Part shown: positions 18,307-27,872 of the stretch, one piece after another
Layout of the letters: each line of letters starts with the position of its first letter
Numbering within the stretch: the first letter of the stretch is position 1
NCBI RefSeq assembly: GCF_002113025.1
Contig: NZ_NEJH01000011.1
Coordinates: 62,001 to 126,000 of the forward strand
Reading direction: 5' to 3'
Source: Pseudomonas sp. B28(2017)
GTDB lineage: Bacteria > Pseudomonadota > Gammaproteobacteria > Pseudomonadales > Pseudomonadaceae
Length of the DNA stretch: 64,000 bases
Notes under the pieces: model-generated
The model's input: the letters and a program-made list of their open reading frames with translations, nothing else
The model's database searches: none
What the model was told of the DNA's origin: nothing
Position numbers and translations under genes: made by a program

Positions 18307-19442
18307 TGGCCGAAATCCGTTTGCAGAGCCTCGCCCACAGCTACACCAGGACCCCGGTGGGACCTGAGGACTATGCGATTCGCGAGATGGACCACATTTG
18401 GGAGCAGGGTGGCGCCTACGCGTTGCTCGGTCCATCGGGCTGCGGTAAGTCGACCTTGCTCAACATTATTTCCGGGTTGCTCAGCCCGTCCCAGGGTCAT
18501 GTGCTGTTCGACGGCAAAGCAGTCAACAACCTGACCCCGGAGAAGCGCAACATTGCCCAGGTTTTCCAGTTTCCGGTGGTCTACGACACCATGACGGTGT
18601 TCGATAATCTGGCCTTTCCGTTGCGTAACCAGGGCATGGCCGAGGCGAAGATTCACACCAAGGTGCAGGAAATTGCCGAAGTCCTCGACCTTCAGAATCT
18701 GCTGAGCAAAAAGGCTCGCAACCTCACCGCCGACGAAAAGCAGAAAGTCTCCATGGGCCGTGGACTGGTGCGAGATGACGTGTCGGCGATCCTGTTCGAC
18801 GAACCGCTGACGGTGATCGACCCGCACCTGAAGTGGAAACTGCGGCGCAAGCTCAAGCAGATTCACGAGCAGTTCAACATCACCATGGTCTACGTCACCC
18901 ACGATCAACTGGAGGCCTCGACCTTCGCCGACAAGATCGCGGTGATGTATGGCGGGCAGATCGTGCAGTTCGGCACGCCAAGGGAATTGTTCGAGCGGCC
19001 GAGCCACACCTTTGTCGGCTACTTCATTGGCAGTCCGGGGATGAATCTGATCGAAGTGCAGCCGCAACCGGGGGGCGTCGGGTTCGCCTCGACCCACCTG
19101 CCGCTGTCCGAGGCCATGCAACAGTGTATCGCCGAATCCGAATGGAAAACCCTGAAGGTCGGCATTCGCCCGGAGTTCGTCCATGTGTGGGACGAAGCCT
19201 TCGATGACGCGCTGCGGGCACAGGTCGTACACGTCGAAGACCTGGGCACCTACAAGATCATGACCCTCAACCTCGACGGCGTGCCGCTGAAGGTGCGCCT
19301 GGCCGAAGACAAACCGGTGCCGAAAGGCACGGCCTTCATCAGTTTTCCGGCGCAATGGCTGATGGTCTACGCCGACGAATTCCTTTTGGAAACCCAAAGC
19401 ATTAATGAAGCGTCTGCCAACAAAAAAGAGGCACAGCCATGA
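18306..19442 (+). CDS. glpT: ABC importer ATPase subunit, GlpT-like (glycerol type)
   Basis: 378 residues with ABC ATPase and C-terminal TOBE domains. Walker A GPSGCGKST (about 43-51), Q-loop QVFQFPVVYD, Walker B AILFDEP and the switch histidine in YVTHDQLEA are all present. The ABC signature is not: instead of LSGGQ the protein has LTADEKQ (residues 140-146). This complements the defect in GlpS, so a GlpS-GlpT heterodimer would have one normal composite ATP site (GlpT Walker/His with GlpS LSGGQ) and one degenerate site. It ends in an ATGA overlap with the permease gene. This glpT is an ABC ATPase, not the glycerol-3-phosphate antiporter of the same name. Confidence 0.85.
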   Translation: MAEIRLQSLAHSYTRTPVGPEDYAIREMDHIWEQGGAYALLGPSGCGKSTLLNIISGLLSPSQGHVLFDGKAVNNLTPEKRNIAQVFQFPVVYDTMTVFDNLAFPLRNQGMAEAKIHTKVQEIAEVLDLQNLLSKKARNLTADEKQKVSMGRGLVRDDVSAILFDEPLTVIDPHLKWKLRRKLKQIHEQFNITMVYVTHDQLEASTFADKIAVMYGGQIVQFGTPRELFERPSHTFVGYFIGSPGMNLIEVQPQPGGVGFASTHLPLSEAMQQCIAESEWKTLKVGIRPEFVHVWDEAFDDALRAQVVHVEDLGTYKIMTLNLDGVPLKVRLAEDKPVPKGTAFISFPAQWLMVYADEFLLETQSINEASANKKEAQP

Positions 19443-20305
19443 ACAAGGTGCAGAACAACAAGGCCTGGTGGCTGGTGCTGCCGGTGTTCCTGCTGGTGGC
19501 GTTCAGTGCGGTGATCCCGATGATGACCGTGGTCAACTATTCGGTGCAGGACATTTTCGACCAGTCCAGCCGCTATTTCGTTGGCGCCGACTGGTACAAG
19601 CAGGTACTGCTCGACCCGAGGCTGCATGACTCACTGCTGCGTCAGTTCATCTATTCCGCCTGTGTGCTGCTGATCGAAATTCCTTTGGGCATCGCCATAG
19701 CCCTGACCATGCCGACCAAGGGTCGCTGGTCTTCGGTGGTGTTGATCGTGCTGGCGATCCCGTTGCTGATCCCGTGGAACGTGGTGGGTACCATCTGGCA
19801 GATCTTCGGCCGTGCCGATATCGGCCTGCTAGGTTCGAGCCTCAATGCCATGGGCATCAGCTACAACTATGCGGCAAGCACCATGGACGCCTGGGTCACC
19901 GTGCTGGTGATGGACGTCTGGCACTGGACCTCGCTGGTGGCGCTGCTGTGTTTCTCCGGGTTGCGGGCGATTCCGGATGTGTATTACCAGGCGGCGCGGA
20001 TCGACCGTGCTTCGGCCTGGGCGGTGTTCCGGCATATCCAGTTGCCCAAGCTCAAGAGTGTGCTGCTGATCGCCGTGATGCTGCGGTTCATGGACAGTTT
20101 CATGATCTACACCGAGCCGTTCGTACTCACGGGCGGCGGTCCGGGCAATGCCACCACCTTCCTCAGCCAGACCCTGACCCAGATGGCCGTAGGGCAATTC
20201 GACCTGGGGCCGGCAGCGGCATTCTCGCTGGTGTACTTCCTGATCATCCTGTTGGTGTCCTGGCTGTTCTACACCGCCATGACTCACTCTGACGCCAACC
20301 GCTGA
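19439..20305 (+). CDS. glpP: ABC importer permease subunit, GlpP-like
   Basis: 288 residues with six predicted transmembrane helices, of the MalF/UgpA type. The EAA loop that contacts the ATPase is recognisable as DVYYQAARIDRASAWAVFRHIQLP (key residues AARIDRAS..IQLP) at about residues 180-203. With GlpQ it would form the membrane channel for the substrate. It is translationally coupled to the upstream ATPase gene and followed after 8 bp by glpQ. Confidence 0.87.
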   Translation: MNKVQNNKAWWLVLPVFLLVAFSAVIPMMTVVNYSVQDIFDQSSRYFVGADWYKQVLLDPRLHDSLLRQFIYSACVLLIEIPLGIAIALTMPTKGRWSSVVLIVLAIPLLIPWNVVGTIWQIFGRADIGLLGSSLNAMGISYNYAASTMDAWVTVLVMDVWHWTSLVALLCFSGLRAIPDVYYQAARIDRASAWAVFRHIQLPKLKSVLLIAVMLRFMDSFMIYTEPFVLTGGGPGNATTFLSQTLTQMAVGQFDLGPAAAFSLVYFLIILLVSWLFYTAMTHSDANR

Positions 20306-20313
20306 GGCCCGCC

Positions 20314-21114
<801 letters not shown>

Positions 21115-21124
21115 GGAACTGATG

Positions 21125-21397
21125 ATGGAATGGATGAGTTGGACCGTCCCCACGATGGCGTTCTTCGGCGTCATTGCCTTGATCCTGGTGGGCATGACCA
21201 CCTGGGAGTTGCGTTCGCCGAGTGTGCTTCGGCGAGGTTTCCTGCCGATTGCCACCACCCGTGGCGATCGCTTGTTTATCGGTCTTCTCGGCAGCGCCTA
21301 CCTGCATTTGCTGGTAATCGGCGTCACCGACTGGAGCATCTGGGTCGCTTTCGCGTTGTCCCTGGTGTGGCTGTTGGCTGTGATGCGTTGGGGCTAG
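21125..21397 (+). CDS. glpU: Small inner-membrane protein of the importer operon (DUF2160, GlpU-like)
   Basis: 90 residues from ATG 21125 (an adjacent in-frame ATG at 21122 is possible; GAGGAA at 21113 gives better spacing to 21125). The protein is almost entirely hydrophobic, with three predicted transmembrane helices, a Trp-rich first helix and the loop RGFLPIATTRGDRL. Proteins like this (DUF2160) occur in the same position in glycerol-type ABC operons, between the permeases and the binding protein. Its role is unknown; a structural part of the transporter is a reasonable inference. Confidence 0.8.
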   Translation: MEWMSWTVPTMAFFGVIALILVGMTTWELRSPSVLRRGFLPIATTRGDRLFIGLLGSAYLHLLVIGVTDWSIWVAFALSLVWLLAVMRWG

Positions 21398-21445
21398 TCG
21401 AGTCGCTCGGCAATGTTGCTCCGAAATCCCATACAGGAGGTCTCT

Positions 21446-23188
<1,743 letters not shown>

Positions 23189-23210
23189 GTATTTGGGACT
23201 GTGAAAGGCG

Positions 23211-23238
23211 AACGGCACCGGAAGGTGCCGTTTTTATT
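23211..23238 (+). terminator. Terminator of the importer operon
   Basis: The stem AACGGCACC / GGTGCCGTT with a GGAA loop is followed by TTTTTATTTG, 22 bp after the glpV stop. Confidence 0.92.
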
Positions 23239-23273
23239 TGTGCCTGATGGACCGCTTTCGTGAGCAAGCGACC

Positions 23274-23300
23274 CCGCGGGAGCAAGCTCCCTCGCCACAG
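23274..23300. repeat. Single REP of a second family
   Basis: Reads CGGGAGCAAGCTCCCTCGCC in its core, the inverse of the GGCGAGGGAGCTTGCTCCC sequence common in this genus. It differs from the GGGAGCGAGC family that makes up the other repeats in the window. No partner arm was found nearby. Confidence 0.7.
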
Positions 23301-23404
23301 ATTCCTTTCAGGCTACATAACGGATATGTAATTTGCGCGCCACTGTCATGAAAGGTTCGGATTGTTACCTTGACCTCGTTAGTAAATTAAACGAGGAATC
23401 AAAC

Positions 23405-23605
23405 ATGAAACTTGCAGAACTGAGTGCGTTTGTAGCGGCGTTGGTGATGTCTTCTGTTGTTTTGGCAGAAGGTGGCGGTGACAAGGCGTTCGAAAAAATG
23501 ATGGCGGCCAATGACCGCTCGGTGGAGATGTTTGTCGCGAAGGAACAGACGCGTACTCCCGTTGTATTGAATGAAAAAAAGGACGACAAGACCAAAGACT
23601 TGTAA
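23405..23605 (+). CDS. Small exported protein with AEGGGD N-terminus (PtrA-N-like)
   Basis: 66 residues from ATG 23405, preceded by GAGGAA. Residues 1-21 are a Sec signal peptide (MKLAELSAFVAALVMSSVVLA). The mature part starts EGGGDKAFEKMMAAND and ends in a highly charged tail (NEKKDDKTKDL). The EGGGD..FE..F/M..AN motif is shared with the next gene, so the two are paralogous at their N-termini. Small Pseudomonas proteins with this start are often annotated as PtrA N-terminal-like; that label comes from memory. Function is unknown; the periplasm is the likely location. It is followed by its own terminator. Confidence 0.7.
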   Translation: MKLAELSAFVAALVMSSVVLAEGGGDKAFEKMMAANDRSVEMFVAKEQTRTPVVLNEKKDDKTKDL

Positions 23606-23623
23606 GCGTGTCGCGCTGGAACT

Positions 23624-23659
23624 AGCCCGTCATCGAATGCCGATGGTGGGCTTTTTTTT
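23624..23659 (+). terminator. Terminator between the two small exported protein genes
   Basis: The stem AGCCCGTCATCG / CGATGGTGGGCT around an AATGC loop has an imperfect middle and is followed by eight Ts. It separates the two small genes into distinct transcripts, or attenuates read-through. Confidence 0.85.
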
Positions 23660-23684
23660 GAGCCTGGATTTGAAAGTATTGGAT

Positions 23685-23954
23685 ATGAAAGTTTTTAAGT
23701 TGATGGCGTTCGTCGGTGTGATGGCGATGTCGTTGAATGCGCTGGCAGAAGGCGGCGGTGACAGGACGTTTGAGAAGGCGTTCAGTGCCAATGGCAAAGC
23801 CATGGAGCAATACGCGGCCGACCAAGGCAAACCTGCGCCAGTGTCGAAAGACTACGAATACGGGATGAAACTGGATGTGGTTAAAGTGGTGAGCGTTGTG
23901 CGGCCGCAAGTTGCTTGTGCCGTGGTGCCTACTGCCATGACCTATGAAGCGTAG
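23685..23954 (+). CDS. Small exported protein, DUF2790-like, probably truncated by frameshift
   Basis: 89 residues from ATG 23685. The signal peptide MKVFKLMAFVGVMAMSLNALA is followed by EGGGDRTFEKAFSANGKAMEQ, the motif shared with the previous gene. The C-terminal part YEYGMKLDVVKVVSV..CAVVPTAMTYEA matches the start of the DUF2790 pattern (Y-x-Y-G-M-x-L-D..C..M-x-Y). DUF2790 proteins as I recall them continue about 20 residues after this Tyr, but here a TAG stops translation at TYEA. The +1 frame continues as RRRSQILAHVQV, which resembles the missing end, so a frameshift is likely. Upstream ribosome binding is weak. Function unknown. Confidence 0.65.
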   Translation: MKVFKLMAFVGVMAMSLNALAEGGGDRTFEKAFSANGKAMEQYAADQGKPAPVSKDYEYGMKLDVVKVVSVVRPQVACAVVPTAMTYEA

Positions 23955-24047
23955 AAGGTCGCAAATTCTCGCGCATGTGCAGGTATAGGATGACGCGACC
24001 AGTCCGGCAAGAATTTTCGAGTAATGCAAGGGGAGGGGACTTCGCAA

Positions 24048-24076
24048 TTGACTCATCGGCTCACCCGCAGCACTAT
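24048..24076 (+). promoter_or_regulatory. Candidate promoter of a structured RNA
   Basis: TTGACT (24048-24053), 17-bp spacer, CACTAT (24071-24076). The -10 is weak (three of six), but the spacing is ideal and the predicted start near 24083 precedes nested stems and a terminator. Confidence 0.3.
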
Positions 24077-24082
24077 CTACCG

Positions 24083-24210
24083 ATGAATGATCAATGCCGA
24101 ATGAACATGATGTGTTCCTCTATGACCGCTTTCGGCGGGCCATAAGGTCATACGTGCTCGGCATTTGACGTGTTACCCAAAGCCCCGCCAGAGATGGACG
24201 GGGCTTTTTG
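24083..24210 (+). ncRNA. Candidate small structured RNA
   Basis: This gene-free stretch can fold into nested stems: outer AATGCCGA (24093-24100) with TCGGCATT (24158-24165), inner TATGACC (24121-24127) with GGTCATA (24146-24152), then a Rho-independent terminator. A promoter-like sequence precedes it. No convincing protein is encoded (a 20-codon frame from 24083 has no ribosome-binding site). The family is not one I recognise. The alternative is a decayed gene whose terminator survives. Confidence 0.35.
24181..24210 (+). terminator. Orphan terminator upstream of GNAT gene
   Basis: AGCCCCG / CGGGGCT with an 11-nt loop is followed by TTTTTG. It lies 226 bp after the nearest upstream gene stop, so it more likely ends a separate transcript. 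Confidence 0.8.
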
Positions 24211-24244
24211 ATTCTCCGTCTGCACATGGCTGATGGAGAGTGAA

Positions 24245-24709
24245 ATGTTCGAAATTGGAAAAGCCACCCAAAGCGACGCTCAGACTGCATTCGACATACG
24301 GCTGCTAGCCATTCGACATCAATGCATCGGTGCCTATACCGAAAAGCAAATGCTGACCTGGACATCGGGACCAGCTGAGGACGGTTACTGCGCACTGATG
24401 GAAAAGTGTTTCTATCTGGGCAGCGTTCGGAGTGAGCCCGTCGCGACAGGCATGCTGGATCTGGAGAACCGCGAAATCGGTGCGATCTTTATACATCCTG
24501 ACTTTATGCAACGAGGCTTGGGCAAGCGCATTGTGAGCTTTCTTGAAGATCTGGCGCGGGATCTTGGCCTGATGGAAGTTCGTCTGGATGCGACTTTGAA
24601 TGCCGCCGACTTTTATCGACGCTGTGGTTACATTGGGGAGGAGCCTGCGGTTTACCATTCCCCCTCCGGTCTTCAACTGGCCTGCGTTCCTATGGTGAAG
24701 AAACTGTGA
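24245..24709 (+). CDS. GNAT-family N-acetyltransferase
   Basis: 154 residues. ATG 24245 is preferred over the in-frame ATG at 24233 because the latter's own GGAG serves as the ribosome-binding site. The GNAT core is clear: the beta-4/alpha-3 acetyl-CoA loop reads IFIHPDFMQRGLGKRIVSFLE (key Q/R-x-x-G-x-G/A as QRGLGKR) at about residues 80-98. A later segment, LDATLNAADFYRRCGYIGEE, contains the usual Asn and Tyr near the thiolate. The substrate is not deducible. The gene stands alone between an orphan terminator and a bidirectional terminator shared with the nuo operon. Confidence 0.85.
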   Translation: MFEIGKATQSDAQTAFDIRLLAIRHQCIGAYTEKQMLTWTSGPAEDGYCALMEKCFYLGSVRSEPVATGMLDLENREIGAIFIHPDFMQRGLGKRIVSFLEDLARDLGLMEVRLDATLNAADFYRRCGYIGEEPAVYHSPSGLQLACVPMVKKL

Positions 24710-24775
24710 TGGCTTCGGGGCCGGCCTGAGTAGCACCGCATAATTCGGCGCCTGAAAGCTCCGATCTAAAAACGC

Positions 24776-24806
24776 AAAAACGGCACCCGAAGGTGCCGTT
24801 TTTGTT
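24776..24806. terminator. Bidirectional terminator between GNAT gene and nuoN
   Basis: AACGGCACC / GGTGCCGTT with a CGAA loop, flanked by A and T tracts on both sides, so it works for the plus-strand acetyltransferase gene and the minus-strand nuo operon. The stem is almost the same as that of the importer operon terminator at 23211. Confidence 0.9.
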
Positions 24807-24829
24807 TACTACCGGGTATCGCTAAGCGA

Positions 24830-26293
24830 TCAACCCGCCAGGCCCGACTGTTGAACCAGGTTCAGCAGCGGTTGTGGGTACAGGCCGAGGAAGAAAGCCA
24901 GTACCGCGATGGCCAGCAGCATCACGCCGCCCGCACGCTGTTCCCAGTGCAGTTGAGCATCGACGCGGCGCAGGTTCGGTTCGATCAGGTACAGGGTGAC
25001 CATCACGCGCAGGTAGTAGAACACGCCGATGGCGCTGCCCAGAACCAGCGAGCCGACCAGCCACCATTGGTGCGATTCGACACCGGTGGCGATGATATAG
25101 AACTTGCCGATGAAGCCCGCGGTCAGCGGGATACCGGCCAGGGACAGCATCATCACGGTCAGCACGGCGGTCAGGTACGGACGGCGCCAGAACAGGCCGC
25201 GGTATTCGTACAGGGCGTCTGCGTCACGGCCTTTGTATGGCGAGGACATCAGGGTGATCACGCCGAAGGCGCCGAGGCTGGTGATCACGTAGGTGACCAG
25301 GTACACGCCGATGGCTTCCACGGCCAGACCCTTGCTCGCCACCAGGGCGATCAGCAGGTAACCGAAGTGGGCGATGGACGAGTAACCCAGCAGACGCTTG
25401 AGGTTGCTCTGGGTCAGGGCCAGCAGGTTACCGAACAGGATCGACGCGATGGCGATGATGGTCAGCACGTTGCTCAGCACGCCGCTGCTCGCCGCTGGCG
25501 AGATCTGGAACAGACGCACCATCACCGCGAACACGGCAACCTTGGAAGCAGTCGCCAGGAACGCTGCGACTGGCGCCGGAGCACCTTCGTAGACGTCCGG
25601 AGTCCAGAGGTGGAAGGGTACCAGCGACAGCTTGAACGCCAGGCCGATCAGCATCATGCCCAGGCCCAGTTGTGCCAGCGAGCTTGGCAGACCGGTAGCC
25701 GCCAGCGCTTGGCCGATGCCGACGAAGCTCAGGGAGCCGGCGTCAGCGTAGAGCAGGGCCATACCGAACAACAGGAACGCGGAACCGGCCGCCGACAGCA
25801 CCATGTACTTGATACCGGCTTCCAGCGAGCGCTTGTTGAAGAAGGCATAGGCCACCAGACCGTAGACCGGCACCGACAGCAGTTCCAGACCGACGAACAA
25901 CCCGGCCAGGTGCTGTGCGCTGACCAGCACCAGGCCACCGGCGGCGGACATCAGGATCAGCAGGTACAGTTCTTCACGGTTGCCCGGGTAACCTGTGCCA
26001 CCATCGCCGAGGTAGGCGTGGGCGAGGGTGACACAAGCGAGGGTGGCGACCAGGATCAGCGCCATGTACAAGCAAGCGAAGCTATCGATTTGCAGCAGTG
26101 GGGTCACAGCCAATGGCGCGACCTTCAAGGCTGGCAGGATCGACAGCAACGCCAGGTTCAGACCTGCCACCGAAATCAGGAAGGTCTGCGAGTGGTTGCG
26201 GCGCCAGGCGATCGCCAGCATCACCACGATGATCGTGGCGCTGGTAATCAACAGCGGCGCTAGCGCGATAAAGTGTTGAGTCGTGAATTCCAT
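24830..26293 (-). CDS. nuoN: NADH-quinone oxidoreductase subunit N
   Basis: 487 residues starting MEFTTQHFIALAPLLI; the longer in-frame extension to 26356 runs into nuoM and has no ribosome-binding support. About 14 transmembrane helices of the antiporter-like family, with the conserved charged Lys in the helix around SLVPFHLWTPDVYEGAPAPV, the GLAFKLSLVPFH motif and Glu in the VGLELLSVPVY helix. It is one of three proton-pumping antiporter-like subunits in the membrane arm of complex I. It is the last gene of the operon, followed by a bidirectional terminator. Confidence 0.96.
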   Translation of the reverse strand: MEFTTQHFIALAPLLITSATIIVVMLAIAWRRNHSQTFLISVAGLNLALLSILPALKVAPLAVTPLLQIDSFACLYMALILVATLACVTLAHAYLGDGGTGYPGNREELYLLILMSAAGGLVLVSAQHLAGLFVGLELLSVPVYGLVAYAFFNKRSLEAGIKYMVLSAAGSAFLLFGMALLYADAGSLSFVGIGQALAATGLPSSLAQLGLGMMLIGLAFKLSLVPFHLWTPDVYEGAPAPVAAFLATASKVAVFAVMVRLFQISPAASSGVLSNVLTIIAIASILFGNLLALTQSNLKRLLGYSSIAHFGYLLIALVASKGLAVEAIGVYLVTYVITSLGAFGVITLMSSPYKGRDADALYEYRGLFWRRPYLTAVLTVMMLSLAGIPLTAGFIGKFYIIATGVESHQWWLVGSLVLGSAIGVFYYLRVMVTLYLIEPNLRRVDAQLHWEQRAGGVMLLAIAVLAFFLGLYPQPLLNLVQQSGLAG

Positions 26294-26300
26294 AGCGCTC

Positions 26301-27833
26301 TTACCGGGCCGAAGCGAGTTGAGTGAAGGCGGTGCCGAGCCATTGCTGCACGCCATGCATCGTAGCGGCAGAGGTATCGAGGAACGGTTGCGGGTAGATG
26401 CCGATGTAGGCCAGCAACGCGGCCAGACCGACCACCATGATCATTTCGCGACCGTCCATGCCATGCATCACCGCGTCCGACCTGGCCGGGCCGAAGTAGG
26501 CACGATGGATCATGATCAGCGAGTAGACCGAACCGAACACCAGACCGGACGTCGCGATGATGGTGACCCATGGGGCGATCGGGAAAGTGCCGATCAGGAT
26601 CAGGAACTCACCGACGAAGTTGCCGGTACCCGGCAAGCCCAGCGACGCGGCGGCGAAGAACAGGCTGAGGGCCGGCAGGTAAGCGATCTTCGACCACAGG
26701 CCACCCATCTCGCGCATGTCGCGGGTATGGGTGCGTTCGTACAGTTGGCCACTCAGGATAAAGAGTGCCGCCGCCGACAGGCCGTGCGCCAGCATCTGCA
26801 TCACCGCGCCCTGCAGTGCCAATTGGCTGCCGGAGTAGATGCCGATCAGTACGAAGCCCATGTGGGAAACGGACGAGAAGGCAATCAGACGCTTGATGTC
26901 GGTTTGCGCGAACGCCAGGAATGCACCGTAGAAAATCCCGATCAGACCCAGGGTCATGGCGAACGGCGCGAACTCGGCCGAGGCATTCGGGAACAGCGGC
27001 AGGGCGAAACGCAGCAGACCGTAGGCCGCTGTCTTCAGCAAGATACCGGCGAGGTCGACGGAACCTGCGGTCGGCGCCTGGGCGTGAGCGTCAGGCAACC
27101 AGGAGTGGAACGGCACCACGGGCAGTTTCACCGCGAAGGCGATGAAGAAGCCGAGCATCAGGATGTACTCGGTGGTGGTCGACATCTTGGTCTTCAACAG
27201 GTCGGCGTAGTTGAAGGTAATCACGCCGGTGTCGTTGAAGTTGACCAGTACCAGACCCAGGATCGCCACCAGCATGATCAGGCCGGAAGCCTGAGTGAAG
27301 ATGAAGAACTTGGTCGCCGCGTAGATCCGGGTTTTCTTGCCGTCCGAAGAACTGTGACCCCAGAGCGCGATGAGGAAGTACATCGGCACCAGCATCATTT
27401 CCCAGAAGAAGAAGAACATGAACAGGTCGAGGGCGAGGAACACGCCGACGACGCCGCCCAGGATCCACATCAGGTTCAGGTGGAAGAAGCCAACGTGACG
27501 CTGGATCTCTTTCCACGAGCAGAGTACCGAGAGGACACCCAGCAGGCCGGTCAGCATGATCATCAACAGCGACAGGCCGTCGAGGGCCAGGTGTACGTTG
27601 ATGCCAAAGCGCTGGATCCAGACGTGCTTGAACTCAAGCGCCCAGGTCGGATCGGCACCCGGTGCCGGAGCAAACGAATAGTCACCGTTGGCCCACAGCC
27701 AGAGGCCGAGGGAGAGCAGCAGGGACATGGTGATCAGCGCAATCCAGCGGGGGAGGGTGGCGCCGAAGCGCTCACCCATCCAGCACAGCAGGCCGCCGAT
27801 GAAGGGGATCAGGATTAGCCAAGGCAGAATCAT
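26301..27833 (-). CDS. nuoM: NADH-quinone oxidoreductase subunit M
   Basis: 510 residues (E. coli 509), about 14 helices. Antiporter-like motifs: the conserved Glu in FFFFWEMMLVPMYFL, the Lys/His helix FAVKLPVVPFHSWLPDAHAQAPT, and the discontinuous helix around VSHMGFVLIGIYSG. It forms a proton channel in the membrane arm between NuoL and NuoN. It lies 7 bp upstream of nuoN and 39 bp downstream of nuoL. Confidence 0.97.
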   Translation of the reverse strand: MILPWLILIPFIGGLLCWMGERFGATLPRWIALITMSLLLSLGLWLWANGDYSFAPAPGADPTWALEFKHVWIQRFGINVHLALDGLSLLMIMLTGLLGVLSVLCSWKEIQRHVGFFHLNLMWILGGVVGVFLALDLFMFFFFWEMMLVPMYFLIALWGHSSSDGKKTRIYAATKFFIFTQASGLIMLVAILGLVLVNFNDTGVITFNYADLLKTKMSTTTEYILMLGFFIAFAVKLPVVPFHSWLPDAHAQAPTAGSVDLAGILLKTAAYGLLRFALPLFPNASAEFAPFAMTLGLIGIFYGAFLAFAQTDIKRLIAFSSVSHMGFVLIGIYSGSQLALQGAVMQMLAHGLSAAALFILSGQLYERTHTRDMREMGGLWSKIAYLPALSLFFAAASLGLPGTGNFVGEFLILIGTFPIAPWVTIIATSGLVFGSVYSLIMIHRAYFGPARSDAVMHGMDGREMIMVVGLAALLAYIGIYPQPFLDTSAATMHGVQQWLGTAFTQLASAR

Positions 27834-27872
27834 GACGGGCTCAATTCCTTTCGCAAGTTCGCAAGGTTCATA

